A stretch of DNA of 64,000 bases, from NCBI GenBank assembly GCA_964508865.1, contig CAZDVP010000001.1, positions 1-64,000 on the forward strand, given 5' to 3'. How positions within the stretch are numbered: position 1 is the first letter of the stretch; each line of letters starts with the position of its first letter. Shown piece after piece: positions 15,195 to 23,142 of the stretch. This stretch comes from UBA3263 sp964508865 (GTDB lineage: Bacteria; Bacteroidota; Bacteroidia; Bacteroidales; Muribaculaceae). The translations under genes and the position numbers were made by a program. The notes under the pieces are model-generated. The model did not search any database. It saw nothing but the letters and a program-made list of their open reading frames with translations, and was not told where the DNA came from.

Positions 15195-15574
15195 TAGTCA
15201 ATTTTCCATGAGTTGTCCTGCAATGCCGCATACTCTTCTGGGGAGAGGAGAATCAGAGGCATATACATATTTCCGTCAGACTGGAATCCACCCTTGTTGA
15301 TATTCCCTTCGCTCTTGACGAAATTGCCTTTCATCTCGTAGAGGATAGCGTTCACAGCATCAAGCAGTCTTTCGTTGATTCGGATAACTCGTGTGCAAGA
15401 GCAAGAGAAGTCATCATCTGTGAACTCAACGCCGTCATACTCTTGGAATATGGTTTCATCGGAAACAATTTCGTCAGAACTTGCCATATCTCCCCAGGAC
15501 GGATTACCATTCTCGCATAAGTAGCGTTGCTTCAACTCTATGAGTTGGTCACGCTGGAGTTCGTGTACATTCAT
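15194..15574 (-). CDS. Hypothetical protein, 126 aa
   Basis: Opens with MNVHELQRDQLIELKQRYL, a segment common to small phage proteins in which a helix precedes a GNPSWGD motif. It overlaps the upstream gene by four bases (ATGA). No enzymatic motif. Confidence 0.5.
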   Translation of the reverse strand: MNVHELQRDQLIELKQRYLCENGNPSWGDMASSDEIVSDETIFQEYDGVEFTDDDFSCSCTRVIRINERLLDAVNAILYEMKGNFVKSEGNINKGGFQSDGNMYMPLILLSPEEYAALQDNSWKID

Positions 15575-16281
15575 TGCAGATGACGTTTTGTGTTAATACG
15601 ATTGATCAGTCTCTGGCGATTATTAGAATCAAGAGATTTGAAGAATTGAGGGAAAGCGTCGCTATTGCCCTCAGACATTTGCAGGTATCGTTCCCAAAAA
15701 TGGGATAGATGTTCTTCCGGGAACACTTCTTTACATTCGTTTTCGTTCCAATCGAATCGAATGTAGTCTAATATGCCAGAAATATAGTACCCGGTTTTCG
15801 GCAGGTCACGAGGTTCGCCCTCTTTACGAGCTGCACATTCGAGGTCGGTTTCGACCATCACATAACTACGATGAGTCCCCAGGTCAGTAGCACACCACAC
15901 CCAGCAGTCGAGCTTGGGGGAGTATGCAAAGGCAAAGTCTGTGAAGTGCTTGCACATATAGTCCACTTCTTCTTCGGTCATATTGGTGATGAAGAACTGG
16001 TAGAAGTCGTAATCGGGGTATTCGTCTTCATCTTCTTCTTTCTCCCACTCGTGACCGCAATCGTGACAGTAGTAGGAACCGTCACCATCGTTATCAACGT
16101 CATCGCTACCACACTCCGGGCATACGACATCTTCTTCCACTTCTTTGCCTAATGTTGACCATCGAACATCATCAAAGAGTTCTTCGTCAATCTTCGGAAG
16201 GTCGTTGCAAAGCACATAGTCTTTGCCAAGCCAGTCAAGTGCGGTTGCTTTGTTTGTTAGATATAATTTCTTTTCTTCCAT
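15571..16281 (-). CDS. Acidic zinc-ribbon protein, 236 aa
   Basis: Residues 53-78 carry CPECGSDDVDND and CHDCGHEWEKEEDED, a CPxCG...CxxCG ribbon of the TFIIS/rubredoxin-like kind flanked by acidic runs. The C-terminal half is aromatic and Cys-rich. Probably nucleic-acid or polymerase binding; specific role unknown. Confidence 0.55.
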   Translation of the reverse strand: MEEKKLYLTNKATALDWLGKDYVLCNDLPKIDEELFDDVRWSTLGKEVEEDVVCPECGSDDVDNDGDGSYYCHDCGHEWEKEEDEDEYPDYDFYQFFITNMTEEEVDYMCKHFTDFAFAYSPKLDCWVWCATDLGTHRSYVMVETDLECAARKEGEPRDLPKTGYYISGILDYIRFDWNENECKEVFPEEHLSHFWERYLQMSEGNSDAFPQFFKSLDSNNRQRLINRINTKRHLQ

Positions 16282-16300
16282 TTTGCTAATTTTATTGTTA

Positions 16301-16531
16301 TTATGGTTCGTAGAAGTCTACGGTCGTAGTGTTACAGGCTTTTCCCCAAAGGGGCCTGTGAGTAAACGATTCATCGTTGTGATACTCACAAACATATCCC
16401 CTGGGGAAATTGTCGTGTAGCCATTCGTCCATCTCTTCAATTTCCTCTTCGGAGAGACCGGACGGATCACCATATTCCAGATACGGTATGGCCCATGTTG
16501 GCACCTGTTCGGTGGTGATTAACTGAGGCAT
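16301..16531 (-). CDS. Small acidic protein, 76 aa
   Basis: Start at 16531 directly follows the upstream stop at 16533. The core VPTWAIPYLEYGDPSGLSEE then EIEEMDEWL matches a family of short proteins found in gut phages and Bacteroidales elements (W..P.L..GD.SGL...E...D.W) with no known function. Confidence 0.55.
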   Translation of the reverse strand: MPQLITTEQVPTWAIPYLEYGDPSGLSEEEIEEMDEWLHDNFPRGYVCEYHNDESFTHRPLWGKACNTTTVDFYEP

Positions 16532-16532
16532 A

Positions 16533-16814
16533 TCAGAGTTCAAATATTTGTACACCTTTGTCTCGCACGGCTTGGCAGTAATAACCACCAGCACAGTTCT
16601 GACTGCAACTCAGATTATAGAATGACTTGGGCAATTCGCCACAGTTAATCAGTTCACACAACGCCTCTGATTGAAACCCTCTCATTGACCCAGTATTACC
16701 TTTGCGAGTGGCTACGAGTCGCGGTTTATTGTTTTTCACTCGATAGATATTCAAAGTGAAGTTAGAACAATAACTTGCTCTCGTGTACTTTACGGTGAAT
16801 ATGTAAGTTTTCAT
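16533..16814 (-). CDS. Hypothetical Cys-containing protein, 93 aa
   Basis: Beta-rich N-terminus (KTYIFTVKYTRASYCSNF) and a C-terminal CSQNCAGGYYCQA cluster that could bind zinc. Overlaps the upstream gene by four bases. Not recognised. Confidence 0.5.
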   Translation of the reverse strand: MKTYIFTVKYTRASYCSNFTLNIYRVKNNKPRLVATRKGNTGSMRGFQSEALCELINCGELPKSFYNLSCSQNCAGGYYCQAVRDKGVQIFEL

Positions 16815-17263
16815 TTCTTTTCGATGTATAATTTAGCAACGTTACATTCAATCTTCACTCTGATTTCTTCAATGTCATAAAAACTCTCCTGATTGTGGAA
16901 CTTCAATCGCTCTCCAACTGTACGGTTATCCCCACGAAATTCACTAAAGATTTGGAGGTAGGCATTGTATTTGTCTATCAGCGCAAAGAACTCTTCGTCA
17001 AATTCTTTGCGGATATTGTGCTCTTTGTTATGGTTGTACGCCTTAATGATAGCAGAAAACTCCTCATTGACAGGTAATTTGATTTCCGGATTGTTAACCA
17101 CAAGAGTCTTATTGGTATCCAGATGTACGCTAAAATTAGCCGGGAACATTGTCGATAACTCATCTAATTTCTGCACATACGAGTCACCACCACTAATTAG
17201 CTTACCTGTTTGTGCATTGGTAATTAACCAATGCAACTTAAAAATTGCTATTCTGTTTTCCAT
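16811..17263 (-). CDS. Hypothetical protein, 150 aa
   Basis: Mixed strands in the first half, charged helices in the second (NKEHNIRKEFDEEFFALIDK). Not recognised; part of the tightly packed small-gene operon. Confidence 0.5.
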   Translation of the reverse strand: MENRIAIFKLHWLITNAQTGKLISGGDSYVQKLDELSTMFPANFSVHLDTNKTLVVNNPEIKLPVNEEFSAIIKAYNHNKEHNIRKEFDEEFFALIDKYNAYLQIFSEFRGDNRTVGERLKFHNQESFYDIEEIRVKIECNVAKLYIEKK

Positions 17264-17272
17264 GCCCGTAAA

Positions 17273-17719
17273 TTAAGTGTGGGTTGACCAGCCATATCCG
17301 GCAGTAAGTTGAACACTTCCGTTTTGCTTATATCCGGTTTCCGGGAATCCGTGAAAAATGATACCGCCACAGAGACCTTGACGGCCATCAGCACGGTGTT
17401 CCCCGAAACTGAGACAGTGTTCTCCGTATTCGCTTCCGATTACGTAATAGTTGTCTTCGTCTTGTGTCTGAGAGTTGAGTTCAAACATCAGGATTCGCAT
17501 AATGCAATCCTGAAACGAATTGTATGGATGCGGCTCGTACTGATTGAACTCTTTGTTGAGGTCATCGAGTGCTTGCGCAATCTCGTCAGTCATTACTTCC
17601 TGTGGAATAACCTCGCACAGTTTATACACCAGAGCCGACATTTGGCTAAGGTGATGTTGTTTCTGTTCCATAGCATACTTCATTGCCTCCTGGAACTTCT
17701 TTGTAGCTGTAATTTTCAT
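17273..17719 (-). CDS. Hypothetical protein, 148 aa
   Basis: Helical N-terminus (KKFQEAMKYAMEQKQHHLSQ) followed by a Gly/His-rich second half. Not recognised. Confidence 0.5.
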   Translation of the reverse strand: MKITATKKFQEAMKYAMEQKQHHLSQMSALVYKLCEVIPQEVMTDEIAQALDDLNKEFNQYEPHPYNSFQDCIMRILMFELNSQTQDEDNYYVIGSEYGEHCLSFGEHRADGRQGLCGGIIFHGFPETGYKQNGSVQLTAGYGWSTHT

Positions 17720-17722
17720 GTC

Positions 17723-18085
17723 TTAATCTGTTGTTGCTAAGAAATAGTTGAGGTCTTCACCTTTCAGATTTTCCATTGCCCAAGCATCGGTCTCTTTCCA
17801 CAGTCGATCATAAACCTGAGCAAGTTCAAGATGGTCGTGGTAATGCTGATAGATTTTCCAGTTCAGCACCATGATGTATTCAGTAAGACCTTCGATGCCG
17901 AGCGACTTTTCCTTCATCTGAGGCCATGAGCGTCGATGAGTGTCAAGCACTGCATCAGGTTCCTGACCATTCAGGACAAATACGTCAGCAATGCTAAAGT
18001 CCTGCCAGAATGTAGTGCAGGGCTTGTAACCGGTCATTTCCTCAATGGGCCATGCCGGTAAATTTGCGAAAAAGCCTGGATTCAT
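17723..18085 (-). CDS. Hypothetical protein, 120 aa
   Basis: Rich in Trp and His, opening MNPGFFANLPAWPIEEMTGY. It overlaps the previous gene by four bases. Not recognised. Confidence 0.5.
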   Translation of the reverse strand: MNPGFFANLPAWPIEEMTGYKPCTTFWQDFSIADVFVLNGQEPDAVLDTHRRSWPQMKEKSLGIEGLTEYIMVLNWKIYQHYHDHLELAQVYDRLWKETDAWAMENLKGEDLNYFLATTD

Positions 18086-18657
18086 GTCGTTGCGATATAG
18101 TAGTTATTGTTGATTTTGAATATCCACCAGAAGTTTTCGTGAAACCGATAAGCCTTCTTGCCATTGACATCGACCTCTGCCCAATCGACCTTACCAGTTT
18201 GATCAAGTTCGACGAACATATCACAGTTGTAGGTTGATACCATGAGTACGTCTCGCTCGCCTTCTTTGAAGTTGGTGTGATTGAGTTTGGGACAGCCGTT
18301 GGCTTCTATCCATTCCATGACCGCGATTGTGCCACAGCCGATGCCAGTGAGTTGGATTGTTTTCATTGCGTAATCCGGTTGTTCTGGATCATGTTTTACC
18401 ATAACCATTATGCGACCTGTGAACTCACGACTTAGACCGGCAACGAAGCCTTGCGCTTGGATGATATACTTATCCGTTTCCAGCGTCTTTGTCATAAGTT
18501 CACACATTTTCGACAAGTCTTGTGGCGCATACACGAACCTGCCGCTAAAGCCATAGATTGCGGCGAACTTAGCACGGCCTTCTTCGTTCATTTGGAGTTC
18601 TCTGAACTCGCTGCCCTCCATCATTAGAGCGGAGGGGATAATGTCTGTTAATTCCAT
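18082..18657 (-). CDS. Hypothetical protein, 191 aa
   Basis: Start at 18657 (MELTDIIPSALMMEG); the longer frame extends into non-coding DNA. Mixed alpha/beta with a Gly-rich loop (LTGIGCGTIAVMEWIE). Not recognised. Confidence 0.5.
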   Translation of the reverse strand: MELTDIIPSALMMEGSEFRELQMNEEGRAKFAAIYGFSGRFVYAPQDLSKMCELMTKTLETDKYIIQAQGFVAGLSREFTGRIMVMVKHDPEQPDYAMKTIQLTGIGCGTIAVMEWIEANGCPKLNHTNFKEGERDVLMVSTYNCDMFVELDQTGKVDWAEVDVNGKKAYRFHENFWWIFKINNNYYIATT

Positions 18658-18819
18658 ATTTTGCTGATTTTGTTGTGTTAGTGGAGAAGGCGACCACGAT
18701 GATCGCAACTGTTTGTTGATTGCTCCCACTTTGCAGGTTCTTGACCATCCGGATTGGTACTGCGATCTGGCAAAGCAATTCACTGGCAGCGTTTCCCAGT
18801 GAGTTTCATCTCCTAATTT
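18658..18819. other. Intergenic gap with weak hairpin
   Basis: 162 bases without a convincing gene. CACTGG/CCCAGTG near the left end can form a small hairpin that may end the upstream transcript. Nothing else was seen. Confidence 0.35.
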
Positions 18820-19665
18820 TTATGCGGATTCTTTTAGGTTGTACTCAGAGATAACTTCGTCTATCAACTCTTCGGTTTCCATATAGAATCCCCAACAAGA
18901 GCCGACCTCTTCCCATTCCACATCCTCTTCATCTTCACGGTCTTCATCTTCATATACTTTTGTGAATGGGACTTTCTTTTCAAGGACGTAGCCTTTGACA
19001 TCGCCCCACATCCACATCCCGATTTCTTTGACTTCCAAGTCAATCAGATGCTCTGCGTGTTCTTTCCAAGGCTTGTCAGTATTACCGACCATCTTGTCAT
19101 ATCGTTCCTTGGACATATATGCCACGCCTCTCACCAAGTCTCCTTGGGAATATCCGGTGGCGCTCCATTCTTTGAGGACGAAATCTTTGGCACACTCTTG
19201 GATAAGGGCGATCAACTCGTCTTTATCCAAATGCTCAATCAACTCAGAACGACAATCATGTTTTTTCAATTCATGCGGCTCGACCCAATATTGAGTCTCC
19301 CATGTTGCGTTTTTGCCTCTCCAAGATTGCCAGATTTGTAATTCCCATTCGTGCTCGTGTTGATTGTAAACAAAGCGAAGATTTTTCACCTTTCCGGCCT
19401 TGTAATAAGCAATGATGTCTTTTTGCGTCACTACATCTGCGGCCATATAGCGCAAAGCGTCTTCCAGAGAATGTCCTCGGTTTTCACAAAACCAGTCCTT
19501 CCAATTACATTCCTCGTGAAGAATATGGTGGTAACAGTCATTGTACTCAAAGAGGTATCGCGCTGCCATGTCCCAGTTAGTGACAGGACATTGGTTACAC
19601 GAATCGTAATAAATATTGATACGATGATCACCGATTTCCTTGGATTCTATTAAGTAATCGTTCAT
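18820..19665 (-). CDS. Hypothetical acidic protein, 281 aa
   Basis: Start at 19665 (MNDYLIESKEIGDHRINIYY). Very aromatic in the first 150 residues and strongly acidic near 235-250 (DEDREDEEDVEWEEV). A terminator hairpin and a CTCTATTC leader precede it, so it likely begins its own transcript. Not recognised. Confidence 0.55.
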   Translation of the reverse strand: MNDYLIESKEIGDHRINIYYDSCNQCPVTNWDMAARYLFEYNDCYHHILHEECNWKDWFCENRGHSLEDALRYMAADVVTQKDIIAYYKAGKVKNLRFVYNQHEHEWELQIWQSWRGKNATWETQYWVEPHELKKHDCRSELIEHLDKDELIALIQECAKDFVLKEWSATGYSQGDLVRGVAYMSKERYDKMVGNTDKPWKEHAEHLIDLEVKEIGMWMWGDVKGYVLEKKVPFTKVYEDEDREDEEDVEWEEVGSCWGFYMETEELIDEVISEYNLKESA

Positions 19666-19689
19666 ATTTTCTTGCTTTGTTGTGTTTAC

Positions 19690-19724
19690 GAATAGAGAAA
19701 GCGAGTGTCCAAAGTTGTACACTC
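19690..19724 (-). promoter_or_regulatory. Terminator hairpin followed by CTCTATTC leader
   Basis: Arms GCGAGTGT/ACACTCGC (about 19701-19726) form a stem that ends the upstream transcript. Minus-strand CTCTATTCGTAAACACAAC (from 19697 down) follows at once and leads to the 19665 start. The same order occurs at 14122-14003 and 42225-42337. Confidence 0.5.
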
Positions 19725-19752
19725 GCTCACTTTTAACTATTGTTAAGGCGTT

Positions 19753-19929
19753 TTACAGACCTTGCTCAGAAAAAGCAAACTCCCATTTCTTACCTTGAAG
19801 CCAAGGTAAATGCTCCATGATAAAGTCGTAGACCTCATTCAGTTGGATGGGCCACAAAGGGCAGAAGGTGTATCGCAGTTGGCGATAGAAACGACCCTTG
19901 ACCATTATGTCGAGAAATATTGTTTTCAT
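19753..19929 (-). CDS. Hypothetical small protein, 58 aa
   Basis: Open from ATG 19929 to TAA 19753: MKTIFLDIMVKGRFYRQLRY, then a Trp-rich helical end (MEHLPWLQGKKWEFAFSEQ). Fits the spacing of the operon (six bases after the upstream gene). Not recognised. Confidence 0.55.
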   Translation of the reverse strand: MKTIFLDIMVKGRFYRQLRYTFCPLWPIQLNEVYDFIMEHLPWLQGKKWEFAFSEQGL

Positions 19930-19935
19930 ATCACT

Positions 19936-20169
19936 TCAGTTTAATACAAATCCGTAGTTTCCGTGTGCTCTATCCAGTTTGCGCTGCATGGATTTGGCGT
20001 AATTTCGGTGCCAGCACCGGTACAGAGGCGTTTCGATTTGAAGATATTTCTTGATGATTTTGCGGTCGATCCACAATTGGAATCTTACCGCTTTCCCGAT
20101 GATGAGGACAAGTATGTCACAGAGAAGGTGGAGAGTTTTCTCACCGATAGATTGCTCTTTCGTTGCCAT
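19936..20169 (-). CDS. Hypothetical protein with one hydrophobic helix, 77 aa
   Basis: Residues 12-28 (LHLLCDILVLIIGKAV) are hydrophobic enough to be a membrane helix. The rest is basic (YRCWHRNYAKSMQRKLDRA). Could be a small membrane-bound protein; not recognised. Confidence 0.5.
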   Translation of the reverse strand: MATKEQSIGEKTLHLLCDILVLIIGKAVRFQLWIDRKIIKKYLQIETPLYRCWHRNYAKSMQRKLDRAHGNYGFVLN

Positions 20170-20176
20170 AGCGGTG

Positions 20177-20590
20177 TTAGTTTAAGGGTGTTAATGAATA
20201 GAGAGGCAGGATGCAGCTTTTAGTCTCCACCTCCAGCACATACTCCACACTTTCGTACTCTTGTGTGGCTTTGAGCGTACCGGTCAGTGGCTTATGCAAC
20301 CTTTGGGCTTCGATGATTGCGTCATGTGTGCGCTTGTCGAGGCGAATGACTTCGTAGTCCATTCCAGCGTCCGGGTCATCATAGACCATATACCACGCTG
20401 TTTCATTGTAGCCGAAAGTTTCGACCACACCCTGCACATCGAAAAACATTCCATCGTGTGAGGTATTGATGGTTGGCTCAACGGTTTCTACAACCGGAGC
20501 ATTGTTTGTCGTTGCCGAGGTTTGGGCAACGATAAGGTGTGCCCCTATCCCCACGGCGAGGAGGGCACAAAATGCGGTTACTGATTTCAT
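20177..20590 (-). CDS. Exported protein, 137 aa
   Basis: The N-terminus MKSVTAFCALLAVGIGAHLI followed by VAQTSA is a Sec signal peptide with a likely cut after VAQ. The mature part is acidic and beta-rich with one Cys near the end. A phage-encoded exported protein could alter the cell envelope of the infected or lysogenic host; specific role unknown. Confidence 0.55.
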   Translation of the reverse strand: MKSVTAFCALLAVGIGAHLIVAQTSATTNNAPVVETVEPTINTSHDGMFFDVQGVVETFGYNETAWYMVYDDPDAGMDYEVIRLDKRTHDAIIEAQRLHKPLTGTLKATQEYESVEYVLEVETKSCILPLYSLTPLN

Positions 20591-20607
20591 TTTGCTGGTT
20601 TTATGAA

Positions 20608-20955
20608 TTAGATTGCAAGATTGATTGGGTACGCTTTAGTAGATTTATTACACTTTCGTCGTACTTCGTTGATTTCGTTATTACTCAGTTGACGAACAAA
20701 GATGCCACGTTCACGCTTATGCGGAGTATGTCCGTGCTTTTTGCACCAGTCAAGCACCATTTGGGGGTGCTTCATGTCCTTGTACGCAAACTCATAGTCC
20801 CACGCTTTGCAAGGCTTTGACGGAGCCGGGTCTTCATAGGGCACCGGGTCTTCAGGTCGCTCTTTGGGGGTATAACTCAGAGCGTGGAAGAGCTGTGCCA
20901 CGTTCCGCTTCATTTGTTCGTCTGTCATACGCTTTGTAGGTTTACACGATTGCAT
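20608..20955 (-). CDS. Hypothetical protein, 115 aa
   Basis: Residues 34-52 are Pro/Glu-rich (RPEDPVPYEDPAPSKP), then an HxxHKRERGIFVRQL basic patch. It overlaps the upstream gene by 14 bases if started at 20955; 20928 is an alternative start. Not recognised. Confidence 0.5.
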   Translation of the reverse strand: MQSCKPTKRMTDEQMKRNVAQLFHALSYTPKERPEDPVPYEDPAPSKPCKAWDYEFAYKDMKHPQMVLDWCKKHGHTPHKRERGIFVRQLSNNEINEVRRKCNKSTKAYPINLAI

Positions 20956-21112
20956 ACATTTCGCTCACGCCTATCAGAGCGTCTAAATTGTCCGCCTCTT
21001 CCGGGAAATACAGATGGATGGTCGCGCCTCGGACTACCACGTAAACGTCCAGGCCGTCACGCAACGCCTCTTTGACCTGCGCTGCGGTCGTAAAATTCAC
21101 TTTCTTGCTCAT
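20942..21112 (-). CDS. Small protein, 56 aa
   Basis: MSKKVNFTTAAQVKEALRDG, then VYVVVRGATIHLYF: a helix followed by two strands. The longer frame crosses the tRNA-like sequence and is not real. Not recognised. Confidence 0.5.
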   Translation of the reverse strand: MSKKVNFTTAAQVKEALRDGLDVYVVVRGATIHLYFPEEADNLDALIGVSEMYAIV

Positions 21113-21130
21113 TTTGCTGATTTTTTGGTT

Positions 21131-21199
21131 TGGTTGTCCCGGTGTGAGTCGAACACACAGACCTCGCACATTTAGCACGGGGTCGGCCAGTTCGGGACA
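21131..21199 (-). tRNA. tRNA-like gene with shrunken D-arm and encoded CCA
   Basis: Acceptor arms 21199-21193 and 21141-21135 pair at all seven positions. The T-arm is canonical (GTGTG TTCGACT CACAC) and joins the acceptor directly, and discriminator A plus CCA are encoded (21134-21131). The middle is only about 34 nt, some seven short of a normal tRNA. No normal D-arm can be drawn, and the anticodon stem (CGTG/TGCG) has wobble pairs. The anticodon is uncertain: loop CTAAATG would read AAA, while GTGCTAA would suggest GCU. It may be a decayed tRNA or a tRNA mimic. Confidence 0.55.
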
Positions 21200-21205
21200 T
21201 AAGGG

Positions 21206-21241
21206 CACAGCCCACGCTTCAAGGTCGGAGCATGGGCTGTG
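21206..21241 (-). terminator. Hairpin between the 21258 gene and the tRNA-like gene
   Basis: CACAGCCCA (21206-21214) and TGGGCTGTG (21233-21241) form nine pairs just after the stop of the 21258-21818 gene. No clear T run follows, so it may be a processing or attenuating hairpin. Confidence 0.5.
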
Positions 21242-21257
21242 TGGGGTTCGGGGGAAA

Positions 21258-21818
21258 TTATTCCTCACTCTCAGAGCGGTTCACGGCGCAACATGTTTCG
21301 GTAGTTTCCGGAACACGCTCACCAGAGAGCGCATCGGTATCGTCAAACTTTGCACGGAAGTTGAGCGCATCAAAGGACGCTTTTGTAGCTTTGTGCATTT
21401 TCTTTTTGTAGTCACGAGCGCAGTCCTCCATATCGCGCTTTGTCGGCACAAGACCGATACGCGACCAGATAGACGCTGCTACGTCCCAGCGTTCAGCGTG
21501 TTTGCCGTCCAGAGTGCGGACGATGATTGCCGCCGGGGTTGAAGAGCGCAGTTTCGTGGCTATGCCACCGTTATCCGCTTTGAGTGATGCTTCCAGAATT
21601 TTCACGTTCCAGAACGTGCTTACGACGTTCTTCCACACGCGGAAGATTTCGTCCTGCTTGCGGTTGGTCGGGGTGTACTCCTCGCCTGAGAAGTTCACGG
21701 CGGACTCGTGGGTTTCGCCGTCGCGGTTGGTGCTGCGATACACGAGGGTAACGCCGGGCAGGTTGTTCACGTTGAGGTTCTCGAACTGGGTTGCAGAAAA
21801 TTTAGTGATAGTTCCCAT
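21258..21818 (-). CDS. Hypothetical protein, 186 aa
   Basis: Start at 21818 (MGTITKFSATQFENLNVNNL). Mixed alpha/beta, with a basic helical stretch near 130-150 (RDYKKKMHKATK). It is the first gene downstream of the long leader from the 22616-22647 promoter, so it is probably under the control of the operator there. Not recognised. Confidence 0.55.
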   Translation of the reverse strand: MGTITKFSATQFENLNVNNLPGVTLVYRSTNRDGETHESAVNFSGEEYTPTNRKQDEIFRVWKNVVSTFWNVKILEASLKADNGGIATKLRSSTPAAIIVRTLDGKHAERWDVAASIWSRIGLVPTKRDMEDCARDYKKKMHKATKASFDALNFRAKFDDTDALSGERVPETTETCCAVNRSESEE

Positions 21819-21852
21819 TTTGTACTGATTTTTGGGGTTGCTACGCAAAATC

Positions 21853-21919
21853 GCGTATTGTAGGCAGTGAGGGAGTCGAACCCTCACCCCACCTAAGTAG
21901 AGAACCGCTTCCAATACGC
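21853..21919 (-). ncRNA. Structured leader element with T-arm-like hairpin
   Basis: GCGTATTG (21853-21860) pairs perfectly with CAATACGC (21912-21919). Inside lies GTGAGGG TTCGACT CCCTCAC (minus strand), a hairpin with the exact loop of a tRNA T-arm. A canonical D-arm and anticodon arm cannot be drawn, so I do not call a tRNA. It sits 35 bases upstream of the 21818 start codon. Confidence 0.4.
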
Positions 21920-21954
21920 ACGAGGTCAGACCACGCACGTTGCGGTAAATGCCT

Positions 21955-22612
21955 ATAGTCCACGCCTCCAGATTTCACCCTCTGAAGACGTGGTACTCAA
22001 ATACGGTTTTTGCGCTTTTCGTACCTTTTCCTTACTCTTAGACATAACTCAAACCAATTGGAAATGCCTATTTTTTCGCTACGGGTCTGGGTATAACATT
22101 GGCTGTCATCCTCCCTGTGGGACTACCCTGCGAGCGTCCGCTTCCATACGGGCATAGTAAGGGCTAACTAATTCGGAAAGTCGTACTTCAAGAACTTTTT
22201 TGCATAGGGTCCCCCCTACGGCCACCGAAACACTGGGGCTTCGATAACAGGTACAGTTCGGACTCAGGGCGTTTAGACGTTCCTCCAATAGCGGCGGATT
22301 TAACACCTCACAATTCGGGCTGTTACACTTCGCGCAAGGGCGAAATTAACCTTTTTGTGTCCTTTTTGGGTATAGCACAGCCTACCCTATAATCGGTTTT
22401 TACACCTACTTTGTGCTATGTTTCAGGCGTTTAGGGGTTGTGTCGTTGTGTCTGTCTGTGTCGTTGTTTGGGGTTGTTTTTAAGGGGTTAAAAATTGGGG
22501 TTGTTTAACTCTGTTTGTTCCTGTGACCTTTGGCGTTATATGTAGGATAATTCTCACAGGTGAAAGTGACCTTTAATTTGTTGTTGGTCGTTGTTGTTGT
22601 TTCAACTTGACG
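21955..22612. other. Long non-coding leader, about 660 bases
   Basis: No convincing gene. A 66-residue frame at 22106-22306 has no protein-like features. There are several hairpins, among them CCACG...CGTGG with an inner paired segment (21959-21993) and TTCGC/GCGAA near 22330-22345. If the promoter at 22616-22647 is real, all of this is 5' untranslated RNA of the 21818 gene. Confidence 0.4.
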
Positions 22613-22615
22613 ATG

Positions 22616-22650
22616 CAAAGTTAGGCACAATATTTGAAACTACCAAATAT
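22616..22650 (-). promoter_or_regulatory. Minus-strand promoter with operator copy
   Basis: TTTG (22647-22644), 20 bases, TAACTTTG (22623-22616). The -33 box is covered by ATTTGAAACTACCAAATAT (22632-22650), which differs at one or two positions from the operator at the HTH gene. Confidence 0.65.
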
Positions 22651-22732
22651 AAAACGTTAAGAAATGTTAACGAGATTTTCAAAATAGGTCTATCTAATTG
22701 ATAATCAGTTAGAAAAAATTTTTGATTGATAG

Positions 22733-23142
22733 GGGGCAAAATTGCACCGGTGCAAAGGGGGTAAATTGCGCCAAAATAGGTTAATTGGCTGATATATAGA
22801 TATTTAACTAAATTTGGGGTTGTTAGCTGCTCAAAGGGTAATTATAGACTATATAAGGGGCAAATTTGGGGGGCAATATCCGGCAAAGGATAGGGGGGCA
22901 AATTGGGGGTAAAAATAGATTCTATATAATAGACTATATAAGGGGGCAAAGTAAGGATAACAAAGGGGCAAAGGATAACAACGTAACAAATTGCACAAAT
23001 AGGGGCAAAGTGTGCAAAGATAGGGGCAAAGGGTATGAAAATAGATATAAGTAATTGAAAATCATATATTTGTAACTACCAAATAGGGAATAAATAACTT
23101 AATTGATTGATATGCAAATATTTATGCAAAGATAGGGGCAAA
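22733..23142. repeat. G-rich direct repeats GGGGCAAA
   Basis: Eight exact copies: 22733, 22857, 22895, 22943, 22965, 23002, 23023 and 23135 (first base), plus variants GGGGGTAAA and GGGGCAAT. Two of them share a longer unit, TAGACTATATAAGGGG (22845 and 22931 regions). TTGCACCGGTGCAA (22742-22755) is a 14-base palindrome. The DNA between is AT-rich. It may be binding sites for a replication, partition or regulatory protein. Confidence 0.6.
23066..23084. promoter_or_regulatory. Exact copy of the regulator operator
   Basis: ATATTTGTAACTACCAAAT is the exact reverse complement of 3978-3996 beside the HTH regulator gene (19 of 19). No good -7 box lies at the right spacing on either strand, so it may be a repressor site without its own promoter. 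Confidence 0.6.

Noticed and set aside
21862..21954. Full class II tRNA around the second T-arm-like hairpin
   Set aside because: An acceptor with one mismatch can be drawn (21862-21868/21948-21954), but no consistent D-arm or anticodon stem fits.
22106..22306. 66-residue minus-strand frame in the long leader
   Set aside because: No start context, odd composition, and it lies in the region that looks like untranslated leader RNA.
22866..23054. 62-residue plus-strand frame
   Set aside because: It is made of the GGGGCAAA repeats (Gly/Lys/Arg/Asn-rich) and has no independent support.
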